20,284 nucleotides of DNA, from the NCBI GenBank assembly GCA_023263825.1, contig JALQUJ010000033.1, positions 1 through 20,284 on the forward strand, written 5' to 3'. Positions 1 through 7,753 of this stretch are shown here, piece after piece (positions within the stretch are counted from its first letter, which is position 1; each line of letters begins with the position of its first letter). Position numbers and translations under genes: made by a program. The stretch is from Porticoccus sp. (GTDB lineage: Bacteria > Pseudomonadota > Gammaproteobacteria > Pseudomonadales > Porticoccaceae). Under the pieces are notes generated by a model, which worked only from the letters and a program-made list of their open reading frames with translations, had not been told where the DNA came from and made no database searches.

Positions 1-1
1 T

Positions 2-898
2 GTGGGCAAGGTGGTCAATATTGCCAGCCGCTGTGCCAAATTCATCACCAAAGGAAATGATGGTGTACTGTCCAGCAACATTGCCGATGAAGCTCTATGG
101 CAGCAAGTTTCTGGTGCAGCAGACAGTATTGCTAATCATTACGAGAACCGTGAATTCGGCAGAGCTATTCGTGAAATCATGACTCAGGCTGATGCTGCCA
201 ATGAATATATCGCTGCTAAAGAGCCCTGGAAGTTGTCGAAAGAACCTGGCCACGAGCAAGAGGTTTTGGATATTTGCTCATTGGGTATTAACCTGTTTAG
301 AGCATTAATGATTTACCTAAAACCTGTTTTGCCTGCCATGGCTGAGGACGCCGAAGCATTTCTTAATGATGAATTGAAATGGGAAGGCGATATACAGCCA
401 TTAACCAGTCATCAAATCAGCAAGTTCAAACCGTTGATGCAACGGGTGGAACAAGACAAGGTAGATGCCATGTTGGAAGCGAGCAAAGACGCCATTGCAG
501 CAACAGCTGCTGAAACCTCTAAACCAGCAAAGGGGCCTTTAGCTGAAGAGCCTATTGCTGAAGAAATCGGCTTTGATGATTTTATCAAGGTGGATTTACG
601 TGTTGCCCTGATTACCAAAGCGGAGCATGTGAAAGGTGCAGACAAACTATTGCAGCTGACTCTAGACCTTGGCGGAGAAACCCGAAATGTGTTCTCTGGC
701 ATTAAGTCCTCCTATAAGCCAGAGGATATCGAGGGCCGTTTAACCGTGATGGTAGCGAATTTGGCACCACGGAAAATGCGCTTTGGTATGTCTGAAGGCA
801 TGGTATTGGCCTCTGGCGGTCTGGATTCCGATGGAAATGAAGGGATATACCTTTTGTCACCAGATAGTGGCGCTCAACCCGGACAACGTGTGACCTGA
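2..898 (+). CDS. metG: Methionyl-tRNA synthetase, C-terminal part (5' end outside window)
   Basis: Charges tRNA-Met with methionine in the cytoplasm. Only the last 298 residues are present; the Rossmann catalytic domain (HIGH and KMSKS motifs) lies upstream of the window. The first ~150 residues match the helical anticodon-binding domain (for example REFGRAIREIMTQAD and ICSLGINLFRALMIYLKP). A Lys/Ala/Glu-rich linker follows, then from about residue 190 the EMAPII-like OB-fold tRNA-binding domain (FDDFIKVDLRVA, NVFSGI, MVANLAPRKMRFGMSEGM), which mediates dimerisation and tRNA binding in the long bacterial MetG form. The protein ends normally at TGA 896-898. The product call rests on strong recalled similarity to E. 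coli MetG; the first in-window codon is internal, not a start. Confidence 0.97.
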   Translation: MGKVVNIASRCAKFITKGNDGVLSSNIADEALWQQVSGAADSIANHYENREFGRAIREIMTQADAANEYIAAKEPWKLSKEPGHEQEVLDICSLGINLFRALMIYLKPVLPAMAEDAEAFLNDELKWEGDIQPLTSHQISKFKPLMQRVEQDKVDAMLEASKDAIAATAAETSKPAKGPLAEEPIAEEIGFDDFIKVDLRVALITKAEHVKGADKLLQLTLDLGGETRNVFSGIKSSYKPEDIEGRLTVMVANLAPRKMRFGMSEGMVLASGGLDSDGNEGIYLLSPDSGAQPGQRVT

Positions 899-932
899 TA
901 GCTTTTATGTAAGTAGATTAACCAGAGCTAGG

Positions 933-993
933 TTAAGCCCATAGAAACTTAACTGGGCATAAGGGATATATTCATCAGATATGTCATATATCC
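933..993. other. Two hairpin-forming inverted repeats after metG
   Basis: TTAAGCCCA (933-941) pairs with TGGGCATAA (954-962) with one mismatch. GGATATAT (964-971) pairs perfectly with ATATATCC (986-993). They sit 35-95 bases past the metG stop and could slow or protect the metG transcript end. Neither is followed by a T-run, so I do not call them an intrinsic terminator. The rest of 899-1046 shows nothing recognisable. Confidence 0.35.
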
Positions 994-1023
994 AAATATA
1001 CTAAGAAGTTGTTGTTTTATATT

Positions 1024-1052
1024 TATTAAGCAAGTGAGCTTGCCGCTATAAT
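1024..1052 (+). promoter_or_regulatory. Candidate sigma-70 promoter of the rsx operon
   Basis: A perfect -10 hexamer TATAAT lies at 1047-1052. The best-spaced -35 (TATTAA, 1024-1029, 17-bp spacer) is poor, so the promoter would lean on its -10 or on an activator. Transcription would start near 1058-1060. Almost the whole untranslated leader of rsxA would then be the palindromic repeat described next. Confidence 0.45.
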
Positions 1053-1076
1053 GGCGAGTTCATTGAGATAAGACTA

Positions 1077-1219
1077 AGGGTACCTTTAATAAATGCACTT
1101 TTTCCTCGATTGCTGCGTCAGCTCCGTGCTCAAACCCTCGTGTACTCGTTGTACACTGTGGTTTTCCGCGCGGTGCCTTCTTGCACTCACGAAAAAATTA
1201 CTATTTTTAAAGGCACCCT
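1077..1219. repeat. 143-bp imperfect palindromic repeat (REP/MITE-like) in the rsx leader
   Basis: The ends are inverted copies: AGGGTACCTTTAA at 1077-1089 against AGGGTGCCTTTAA read on the minus strand from 1219. Inside, TTTTTC arms recur at 1099-1104 and, inverted, at 1191-1196. Nearer the centre AAACC/GGTTT and the perfect GTGTAC-TCGTT-GTACAC (1140-1156) close the structure. The whole could fold into a long interrupted hairpin or cruciform. No reading frame in it looks real. By its size, palindromy and position between genes it resembles non-autonomous dispersed elements, but no second copy is present in this window, so its dispersed nature is an inference. Confidence 0.7.
1208..1213 (+). 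promoter_or_regulatory. rsxA ribosome-binding site inside the repeat end
   Basis: The only purine-rich tract before the rsxA ATG at 1223 is TAAAGG (AAAGG ends at 1213, 9 bases before the start). It belongs to the right terminal arm of the palindromic repeat, where it can pair with the left arm CCTTTA (1083-1088). Folding of the repeat could therefore hide the ribosome site of the first rsx gene. Confidence 0.5.
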
Positions 1220-1222
1220 AAC

Positions 1223-1798
1223 ATGCAAGAATTTGCCGTTATTTTAGTCAGCGCCATTTTGGTGAACAACTTTGTGCTGGTCCAGTTCCTGGGCCTGTGC
1301 CCGTTTATGGGTGTCTCCAGTAAACTGGAAACAGCTATAGGCATGGCAGGAGCCACCACGTTTGTACTGACATTAGCGGCCATGTCCAGCTATATGGTCA
1401 ACAGTTGGATTTTGATCCCATTGGACCTTGAATATCTCAAAACCATTTCCTTTATTTTGGTGATTGCCGTTGTCGTGCAATTCACCAAAATGTTTATCGA
1501 AAAAAGTAGCCCATTACTGTACCGAGTACTCGGCGTATTCTTGCCACTGATCACCACCAACTGTGCGGTGCTCGGTGTAGCCCTGCAAAATACGGCCAAA
1601 GTGCATACATTGGCTGAATCTACCCTGTTTGGGTTTGGCGCTGCCGCAGGGTTTTCATTGGTACTGATTCTATTTTCAGCTATGCGCGAGCGTCTTGCTG
1701 TAGCTGATGTTCCCGCCCCATTCAAAGGTGCCGCCATCGGTATGATTACCGCAGGATTAATGTCATTAGCCTTTATGGGCTTCGGCGGCTTGGTGTAG
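1223..1798 (+). CDS. rsxA: Rnf/Rsx electron transport complex subunit A
   Basis: Integral membrane subunit of the Rnf (Rsx) complex, which moves electrons between NADH and ferredoxin coupled to Na+ or H+ translocation. The 191 residues are almost wholly hydrophobic, about six membrane segments, the usual RnfA length. The family motifs LGLCPF (Cys26) and TNCAVLG (Cys114) are present. In solved Rnf structures the equivalent cysteines of RnfA and RnfE hold an intramembrane [2Fe-2S] cluster between the two subunits. It is the first gene of a six-gene operon. The ATG is set by homology and by AAAGG nine bases upstream. Also called rnfA. Confidence 0.97.
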   Translation: MQEFAVILVSAILVNNFVLVQFLGLCPFMGVSSKLETAIGMAGATTFVLTLAAMSSYMVNSWILIPLDLEYLKTISFILVIAVVVQFTKMFIEKSSPLLYRVLGVFLPLITTNCAVLGVALQNTAKVHTLAESTLFGFGAAAGFSLVLILFSAMRERLAVADVPAPFKGAAIGMITAGLMSLAFMGFGGLV

Positions 1799-1812
1799 GG
1801 GCATAAAATAAC

Positions 1813-2448
1813 GTGTTCGAACTCATCGCCCAGCACCCAATACCTGCTGCACTTGTTGCCCTTGGTGGCCTCGCTATTATTTTTGGTGCGGTTTTAGGTT
1901 TTGCTGCCATTAAATTTAAAGTCGAAGGCGATCCTATTGTTGAGCAAATCGATAGCCTGTTGCCGCAAACCCAGTGCGGCCAATGTGGTTACCCTGGTTG
2001 CCGCCCCTATGCAGAAGCTATCGCCAATGGCGACACCATCAACAAATGCCCTCCCGGCGGTCAAACAACCATTAACGCCATTGCTGATTTGCTTGATGTA
2101 GAGGCACCCACTCTGGATGAAGAGCATGGGGAAGAGAGCGATACCAGAACCGTTGCTTATATTCGAGAGGATGAATGTATTGGCTGTACTAAGTGCATAC
2201 AGGCATGCCCCGTGGATGCCATTCTTGGTGCGGCCAAACAAATGCATACCGTCATTGTTAGTGAATGCACGGGCTGTGACCTCTGCTTAGAACCTTGTCC
2301 CGTAGACTGTATAGATATGCTACCAGTAGAAAAAGGCTTAGCTGACTGGAAATGGAATCTACCCCCTTCAGCAGAAGAGCAAATTAAAGCTCTTCGCCCT
2401 GGGGACATTATCGCTTCTGATCAGGACAGCGGAGATCAAGCCGCATGA
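1813..2448 (+). CDS. rsxB: Rnf/Rsx complex iron-sulfur subunit B
   Basis: Multi-cluster ferredoxin-like subunit carrying electrons within the Rnf complex. An N-terminal membrane anchor spans about residues 10-33. A four-Cys Fe-S motif follows (CGQCGYPGC with Cys55, 58, 63, plus Cys79 in KCPPGG). Then come two classical [4Fe-4S] ferredoxin motifs, CIGCTKCIQACP (Cys122/125/128/132) and CTGCDLCLEPCP (Cys152/155/158/162). The 211-residue length is slightly above E. coli RsxB (about 190). Translation starts at GTG, 14 bases after the rsxA stop, with AGGGG overlapping that stop as ribosome site. The 3' end overlaps rsxC by four bases (ATGA). Confidence 0.96.
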   Translation: MFELIAQHPIPAALVALGGLAIIFGAVLGFAAIKFKVEGDPIVEQIDSLLPQTQCGQCGYPGCRPYAEAIANGDTINKCPPGGQTTINAIADLLDVEAPTLDEEHGEESDTRTVAYIREDECIGCTKCIQACPVDAILGAAKQMHTVIVSECTGCDLCLEPCPVDCIDMLPVEKGLADWKWNLPPSAEEQIKALRPGDIIASDQDSGDQAA

Positions 2449-4700
2449 GAAAAGTCTGGGATCTAATCGGTGGTGTTCACCCTCCGGAAAACAAACACCA
2501 GTCGGTGCAAGAAAGCATTGGCACCCTTCCCCTGCCTGAAAAGTTAGTCATACCATTAAATCAGCATATCGGTGCACCACCAAAACTACTGGTAAGCGCA
2601 GGAGATATAGTACTAAAAGGCCAACCATTGGCTGAGCCTAAAGGAATGGTCAGTGTCGGTGTTCATGCACCAACCTCAGGACAGATCAGTGAGATCAGTG
2701 ATTACCCTATTCCACACCCTTCGGGAATGTCTGCACGATGTGTCACTCTAATACCCGACGGCAAAGATGAATGGATTGAACATAAGGGCACAGATAATTT
2801 CCGAGATAAGACACCAGAAGAATTATTGGACATAATCCGCTCTTCTGGCATAAGCGGGTTAGGTGGTGCAGGATTCGCCTCCGCAGTAAAGCTGAGTACT
2901 CGACAGCCTATATCTACCCTGATCATTAATGCTACAGAGTGTGAGCCTTACATCACCGCAGACGATATGCTGATGCAAGAGCGCCCCGAAGCCATTGTAG
3001 AGGGAATTAAAATACTCTCTTACATTCTAGGGGAACCCGATGAAATTCTAATCGGCATTGAAGACAACAAGCCTCAAGCCTATGAAATATTAGAATCCTA
3101 CCTTGAAGGTACTAATATCGAACTAGTTGAATTCAGCACACGCTATCCATCAGGTGGTGAAAAGCAGCTGATTCAGATTCTAACGGGGAAAGAAGTCCCC
3201 AATGGTGGGTTGCCAGCAGATATCGGCATCGTTTGCCAGAACGTAGGTACTACCCATGCGATCCAACGGGCTATCGTTCATGGTGAGCCACTTTTTTCCC
3301 GCGTAACGACCGTTACAGGAAAAGCCTGTTCCACTAACAGGAATTATCAAACCCTAATAGGCACCCCCATAAGCCACCTGCTGGAATATAATGGCTTTGA
3401 CCAAAGCCAATGTTCCCGCTTGGTAATGGGTGGGCCGATGATGGGCCTTACTCTGGAAAACCCAGAGATTCCAGTAATAAAAACTACCAACTGTATTCTG
3501 GCACCCACAGAAGATGAATTGCCAACACCGCCACCAGCGCAACCTTGTATTCGTTGTGGTATGTGTGCCGAAGCCTGCCCTGCCAGTTTATTGCCGCAGC
3601 AATTATTCTGGTATGCACAATCACAGAACTACGAGCGCCTGGAAGCCCACAACTTGTTTGACTGTATAGAGTGTGGTGCCTGCTCCTATGTCTGTCCCAG
3701 TAATATTCCATTGGTGCAATACTATCGAGCCAGTAAAGGCGAAATCAGAAAGCTCGCTGCAGAAAAAGTTAATGCAGATAGAGCAAGACAACGCTTTGAG
3801 TTTCAAAAAGCGCGAAAAGAAAAAGAGGAAGCAGCAAAAGCTGCCAAGCGTGAAGCACGCAAGAAAGCAGCTGAACAAGCTCGTGCTAAAGCAGCAAACA
3901 CCAGAACCAGCACAGAAGTCAGCCCTGCAGCAACGGGCGCGACAGCTAAATCATCTGCAGCTGATGATATTATTAAAGCGGCCATGGCTCGCGCTGAAGC
4001 AAAAAAAGCATCCCCCGAGGAACAACGTGCAAAACTTGAGCGCGGTGTTGTTCGTGCAGAAAGCCACCTTGAAACCGTAGAACAGCGTTTACAAGATTTG
4101 GACTCTGAAGCTACAGACAAACAAAGGGAACAGGCCCAAGCCGCTATTGAAGATGCTCGCCTTCGCCTTGAAGACGCCCAATCCAAACTTAAGGCAGCTC
4201 CTGAACCTAAGCCCGATAAAGCTAAAGAAGTGATGGCCAAAGTCCAGGCTAGCCCAAAAGAAGCACTGGAAAAGAAAATTGCTACGCTAAAAGATCGCAT
4301 TAATGTTACTGAAGAAAAAATAGCTGAAGCTGAAGATGACGCATTAAAAGCTGCACTACAAAAAGGCCTAGAAAAGCAGCAGGAAAAACTGCGCGATGCT
4401 GAGCAACAGTTGACGGAAGCACCCGCTGAATCCACTACCGCTATTTCTGAAACAGAAGATGCTGCCGCTACAGCCATTGCCAAGGCACAAGCAAAAGCTG
4501 CAGCTCAGGCTAGCATGTCAGACGAAGAAAAATTACGTGCTAATGTAACATCGCTACAAACACGCCTGAAAAAAGCACAAGAGCGACTGATCGTGGCAGA
4601 AGAAGAAGGCTCTAACCATATTGATGCATTACGTACCGGTGTGGAGAAACTGCAAGCTAAACTAAACAGTGCTGAAACTGAGCTTTCTGAGCTCTCCTAA
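2445..4700 (+). CDS. rsxC: Rnf/Rsx complex NADH-binding subunit C with long coiled-coil tail
   Basis: Peripheral cytoplasmic subunit that takes electrons from NADH via FMN. The N-terminal domain (MRKVWDLIGGVHPPENK) is typical of RnfC. A Gly-rich nucleotide loop GLGGAGF lies at residues 138-144, followed by NATECEPYITADD. Two [4Fe-4S] motifs follow: CIRCGMCAEACP (Cys368/371/374/378) and CIECGACSYVCP (Cys407/410/413/417). From about residue 440 to the end (751) the protein is Ala/Lys/Glu-rich coiled coil. It contains three diverged repeats of about 55-60 residues beginning at Ser523, Ser603 and Ser692 (S-P/D-x-E...). Such tails vary greatly among gammaproteobacterial RsxC proteins. Start overlaps the rsxB stop; GGAGA lies 10 bases upstream. 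Confidence 0.96.
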   Translation: MRKVWDLIGGVHPPENKHQSVQESIGTLPLPEKLVIPLNQHIGAPPKLLVSAGDIVLKGQPLAEPKGMVSVGVHAPTSGQISEISDYPIPHPSGMSARCVTLIPDGKDEWIEHKGTDNFRDKTPEELLDIIRSSGISGLGGAGFASAVKLSTRQPISTLIINATECEPYITADDMLMQERPEAIVEGIKILSYILGEPDEILIGIEDNKPQAYEILESYLEGTNIELVEFSTRYPSGGEKQLIQILTGKEVPNGGLPADIGIVCQNVGTTHAIQRAIVHGEPLFSRVTTVTGKACSTNRNYQTLIGTPISHLLEYNGFDQSQCSRLVMGGPMMGLTLENPEIPVIKTTNCILAPTEDELPTPPPAQPCIRCGMCAEACPASLLPQQLFWYAQSQNYERLEAHNLFDCIECGACSYVCPSNIPLVQYYRASKGEIRKLAAEKVNADRARQRFEFQKARKEKEEAAKAAKREARKKAAEQARAKAANTRTSTEVSPAATGATAKSSAADDIIKAAMARAEAKKASPEEQRAKLERGVVRAESHLETVEQRLQDLDSEATDKQREQAQAAIEDARLRLEDAQSKLKAAPEPKPDKAKEVMAKVQASPKEALEKKIATLKDRINVTEEKIAEAEDDALKAALQKGLEKQQEKLRDAEQQLTEAPAESTTAISETEDAAATAIAKAQAKAAAQASMSDEEKLRANVTSLQTRLKKAQERLIVAEEEGSNHIDALRTGVEKLQAKLNSAETELSELS

Positions 4701-4731
4701 CTTAAACCAGTTGTAAATACGGACTCCGATA

Positions 4732-5829
4732 ATGGCCCTGCTGAAACTGACATCACCCCACGCGCACACTGCCCAAAGTACGGCAGATGTGATGAAGCTG
4801 GTGTTATTAGCAACCATTCCCGGGTTGGTCGCTCTGACAGTTTTCTTTGGCTGGGGCACCATCATCAATGTTTTTATTGCCGCTGCGGTCGCCCTGATTT
4901 GTGAAGCAAGTGTCATGGGCTTGCGTAAGCGTCCGGTTATGTTTTACCTGAAAGATAACAGTGCCTTGGTGACCGCAGTATTATTGGGCCTAGCATTGCC
5001 ACCTCTAGCACCCTGGTGGATCCCCGTAGTCGGAACTTTTTTCGCCATTGTTATCGCCAAACATCTCTATGGTGGACTGGGCTATAACCCCTTTAACCCT
5101 GCCATGGTGGGATATGTTGTACTGCTGATTTCATTCCCGGTACAAATGACGGCATGGCCAGCCCCAGCTCCATTGTATCCGGCAGAGATTGATGTACCTG
5201 GATTGTGGCAGTCACTACAAATTGTTTTGCCGTTCTTCAATGAAGCTCTTACTGGAACTGTTAGTGGAAGCATTGACGCCTACACAGCAGCCACACCGCT
5301 GGATACCTTTAAACATAATACTGGATTGCTAGTAGAGCAGCTGTACAAAAAAGACCCGCTATTCAACCAGGGTAGCTGGGCAGGCATTGGTTGGGAGTGG
5401 GCTAACTTTGCCTTTCTAGCCGGGGGTTGTTTCCTATTGTATCGCCGTGTATTTACCTGGCATGCACCAGTTGCCATGTTGGTCTCGCTGACACTATGCG
5501 CTGCACTCTTTTATGACGGTGGCAGTTCATCCAGCCACGGTTCACCTCTGTTGCACCTGTTAAGTGGTGGCACCATGCTGGGTGCCTTCTTTATCGTTAC
5601 TGATCCAGTAACCTCGGCGACAAGTAATAAAGGTCGACTAATTTATGGTGCCTTGATAGGCATACTAATTTTTATTATCCGAAGCTGGGGCAGCTACCCG
5701 GATGCCGTTGCGTTCGCGGTTTTGCTTATGAACTTTGCGGCACCGTTAATAGATAATTACACTCTGCCCCGCACCTACGGCCATAAAAAGTCGCGTAAAG
5801 CCACAGAGAAAAAGGATGAGGGACCCTAA
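4732..5829 (+). CDS. rsxD: Rnf/Rsx complex membrane subunit D (covalent FMN)
   Basis: Integral membrane subunit of Rnf related to NqrB, with a flavin attached to a threonine by ApbE-type flavin transferases. The 365 residues contain many hydrophobic helices and family stretches such as GGLGYNPFNPAMVGY and the late FIVTDPVTSAT. The flavinylation motif reads D182-A-Y-T-A-A-T188-PLD; Thr188 corresponds to Thr187 in E. coli/Vibrio RnfD. Where the family usually has Gly (or Ser) before Ala-Thr, this protein has Ala, a mild deviation. It starts at ATG 31 bases after rsxC, with only a weak GGA ribosome site, and ends 3 bases before rsxG. Confidence 0.95.
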   Translation: MALLKLTSPHAHTAQSTADVMKLVLLATIPGLVALTVFFGWGTIINVFIAAAVALICEASVMGLRKRPVMFYLKDNSALVTAVLLGLALPPLAPWWIPVVGTFFAIVIAKHLYGGLGYNPFNPAMVGYVVLLISFPVQMTAWPAPAPLYPAEIDVPGLWQSLQIVLPFFNEALTGTVSGSIDAYTAATPLDTFKHNTGLLVEQLYKKDPLFNQGSWAGIGWEWANFAFLAGGCFLLYRRVFTWHAPVAMLVSLTLCAALFYDGGSSSSHGSPLLHLLSGGTMLGAFFIVTDPVTSATSNKGRLIYGALIGILIFIIRSWGSYPDAVAFAVLLMNFAAPLIDNYTLPRTYGHKKSRKATEKKDEGP

Positions 5830-5832
5830 ATC

Positions 5833-6552
5833 ATGCTGGGACAATCTATCCGTTTGAACAGTTGGGTTCTGGGACTCTTTGCTCTGATAACCGCTGCTCT
5901 GTTGGCCTTTACCCACTTGGGTACAAAAGAACGTATTGCCGAAGCAAAACGTGAAGTGGAAAAACGCGCTTTACTCGAAATCGTACCGCTAGAACGCCAC
6001 AACAATGATTTGCTAGTCGACACATTGGAAATTCCCGCTGCTTACTGGCCTACTTTGGGCATTGATGGTGGCAATATCAACATTGCCCGTGACGGTAACA
6101 AACTGGTGGCAATTATTGTTCCTGCTGTAGCACCGGATGGTTACAACGGCGACATCCAAATGATCATTGGTATCAATTTGGATGGCACAATCGCCGGTGT
6201 TCGGGTTATCTCCCATAGAGAAACGCCGGGGTTAGGCGACAAAGTGGATCTTAAGAAAGATGATTGGATTCTAAGTTTCAATGGGAAATCCTTAACCAAT
6301 CCAAAACCTGATGGCTGGAAAGTTAAAAAAGACAAAGGTGATTTTGACCAGTTCACGGGTGCGACAATTACACCCAGGGCCGTGGTTCAGCAGGTACTAA
6401 AAGCACTACAATACTATAAAGAAGATAAAGCGCGACTCATCAAGGTAGCAACAGGAACTCAGCCTGCTAAAGAGAAGATATCTAACACTACTGATAGCAT
6501 AACGGACAACGCGAATGGCCAAACAATAGCAGAGGCAACCGACAATGGCTGA
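5833..6552 (+). CDS. rsxG: Rnf/Rsx complex FMN-binding subunit G
   Basis: Single-span subunit whose large periplasmic domain carries covalent FMN. A membrane anchor lies at about residues 9-28 (WVLGLFALITAALLAFTHLG). The FMN-binding domain includes RVISHRETPGLGDKV and the flavinylation motif FTGATIT, with Thr178 the expected attachment site. The 239 residues exceed E. coli RsxG (about 206) mainly through a polar Thr/Asn/Ala-rich C-terminal tail after residue 200, which has no recognisable domain. Ribosome site GAGGG lies in the end of rsxD. The gene overlaps rsxE by 8 bases, suggesting coupled translation. Confidence 0.95.
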   Translation: MLGQSIRLNSWVLGLFALITAALLAFTHLGTKERIAEAKREVEKRALLEIVPLERHNNDLLVDTLEIPAAYWPTLGIDGGNINIARDGNKLVAIIVPAVAPDGYNGDIQMIIGINLDGTIAGVRVISHRETPGLGDKVDLKKDDWILSFNGKSLTNPKPDGWKVKKDKGDFDQFTGATITPRAVVQQVLKALQYYKEDKARLIKVATGTQPAKEKISNTTDSITDNANGQTIAEATDNG

Positions 6553-7258
6553 TATTTCCTATCGAGAAATCACCAACAATGGGCTCTGGAAAAACAATGC
6601 AGCGTTAGTTCAGCTACTGGGCTTATGCCCCCTGCTTGCTGTTACCGGCTCAGTGGTCAATGCGCTAGGCCTAGGACTTGCAACGATGGTTGTACTAATG
6701 GGCTCAAACATCGTTGTTTCTTTAATCAGAAAACAGGTTTCAGATGCTGTAAAAATCCCTGCTTTTGTGATGATTATTGCCACCTTCACAACCTGTACCG
6801 AATTACTGATGAAGGCATTCACCTATGAGCTGTATTTAATTCTGGGTATTTTTATTCCTTTAATCGTCACCAACTGTACTATTTTAGGACGTGCAGAAGC
6901 CTTTGCCAGCAAAAATAATGTATCTGCCTCAGCGTTAGACGGCCTGATGATGGGTACCGGGTTCGGCCTGGTTCTATTAGTTATTGGTACTATTCGAGAA
7001 ATACTGGGTAGCGGTACATTATTTGCCAATATGCATCTGCTTTTTGGCCCCATGGCTGAGAATTGGACCATACAACTTTTTGGTGATGACTACGGATTTC
7101 TAGTCGCGGTATTGCCACCTGGTGCATTCCTTGTTGCAGGCATGCTCATTGCGCTAAAAAATGTCATCGATGACAAAATAGAACGTCGCAATGCTGCTCG
7201 CCGAGCTCCCGTTGTCAAAGGGGCTAAACGTGTCCGCACTACGGGAACTGTGTCATAA
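6545..7258 (+). CDS. rsxE: Rnf/Rsx electron transport complex subunit E
   Basis: Integral membrane partner of RsxA; the two are homologous and inverted in the membrane. The N-terminus NNGLWKNNAALVQLLGLCPLLAVT is close to E. coli RsxE. Cys28 (LGLCPL) and Cys111 (TNCTILG) match the ligands of the cluster shared with RsxA. The 237 residues form about six membrane helices plus a basic cytoplasmic C-terminus (RRNAARRAPVVKGAKRVR). Start ATG lies inside the end of rsxG, with GAGG nine bases upstream. It is the last rsx gene; no nth (endonuclease III) follows, unlike in E. coli and many relatives. Confidence 0.96.
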   Translation: MADISYREITNNGLWKNNAALVQLLGLCPLLAVTGSVVNALGLGLATMVVLMGSNIVVSLIRKQVSDAVKIPAFVMIIATFTTCTELLMKAFTYELYLILGIFIPLIVTNCTILGRAEAFASKNNVSASALDGLMMGTGFGLVLLVIGTIREILGSGTLFANMHLLFGPMAENWTIQLFGDDYGFLVAVLPPGAFLVAGMLIALKNVIDDKIERRNAARRAPVVKGAKRVRTTGTVS

Positions 7259-7298
7259 ATCATCATCTTTTATTTTGATAAGGTCATATCTGATAACG

Positions 7299-7354
7299 AC
7301 ATGCTATTTATCGGTTAGATTGATTGACGTATAAGAGTTCTGCCAATAGCATGT
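7299..7354. repeat. Perfect 10-bp inverted repeat between rsxE and the thiamine-enzyme fragment
   Basis: ACATGCTATT (7299-7308) and AATAGCATGT (7345-7354) are exact inverse copies separated by 36 bases. No T-run follows, so it is not an intrinsic terminator. It could be a regulator-binding pair or chance. The rest of 7259-7417 contains no gene or clear promoter. Confidence 0.4.
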
Positions 7355-7417
7355 TCTGTCATGAAAAGACGCCTGTATTTTGTTGCAGGTACGCTATCTA
7401 TGCACTGAGGGAATGAA

Positions 7418-7747
7418 GTGAAAAGAAGCGGGGCATGGCTTACCCGATACGCACTGGAAAATATTGGTGTCACACACACCTTTGGTATTCCAGGAGAACA
7501 CAATTCTGAGATTTACCAACAACTCGAAGAATCAGACTTTATCACCCCCTGCCTGGTCACTCATGAAGCTTCTGCAGCTTATATGGCCGATGCCATCAGT
7601 CGAACCACTAATAGCATAGGCACTCTGATGATTGTGCCTGCATCAGGAATCACCAATGCCGCTAGCGGTATTGGCGAAGCTTACCTCGCTGGTATTCCTA
7701 TGCTCATTATCACCGGAGGAGTCGATAGAGCTAAGAAGCACTATTAA
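7418..7747 (+). CDS. Truncated thiamine-pyrophosphate enzyme (N-terminal domain fragment)
   Basis: The 109 residues match only the beginning of acetolactate-synthase-like TPP enzymes: GVTHTFGIPGEHN, then THEASAAYMADA containing the Glu (Glu50) that normally activates the cofactor, then ASGITNAASGIGEAYLAGIPMLIITGG. Family members are about 550 residues with a central and a C-terminal pyrophosphate-binding domain; both are missing. The frame ends at two consecutive TAA codons just after the strand where the N-terminal domain would continue. A good ribosome site GAGGG six bases before the GTG suggests it is still translated. It is probably a deletion remnant, perhaps kept as a leader for the transporter starting six bases later in the same frame. 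A stand-alone domain (as in two-subunit sulfopyruvate decarboxylase) is less likely because it is too short and no partner subunit is present. Confidence 0.65.
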   Translation: MKRSGAWLTRYALENIGVTHTFGIPGEHNSEIYQQLEESDFITPCLVTHEASAAYMADAISRTTNSIGTLMIVPASGITNAASGIGEAYLAGIPMLIITGGVDRAKKHY

Positions 7748-7753
7748 TAACTT

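Noticed and set aside
933..993. metG intrinsic terminator
   Set aside because: The hairpins are real inverted repeats but lack a following T-run and have long loops.
1024..1222. SoxR or other redox-regulator box before rsxA
   Set aside because: Looked for because Rsx acts on SoxR in E. coli; no matching palindrome was seen near the -10, only the large repeat.
3803..4483. 226-codon open frame on the minus strand opposite the rsxC tail
   Set aside because: Its Ala/Ser-rich translation mirrors the Ala/Lys/Glu codons of the RsxC repeats; no ribosome site, no recognisable family, fully antisense to a certain gene.
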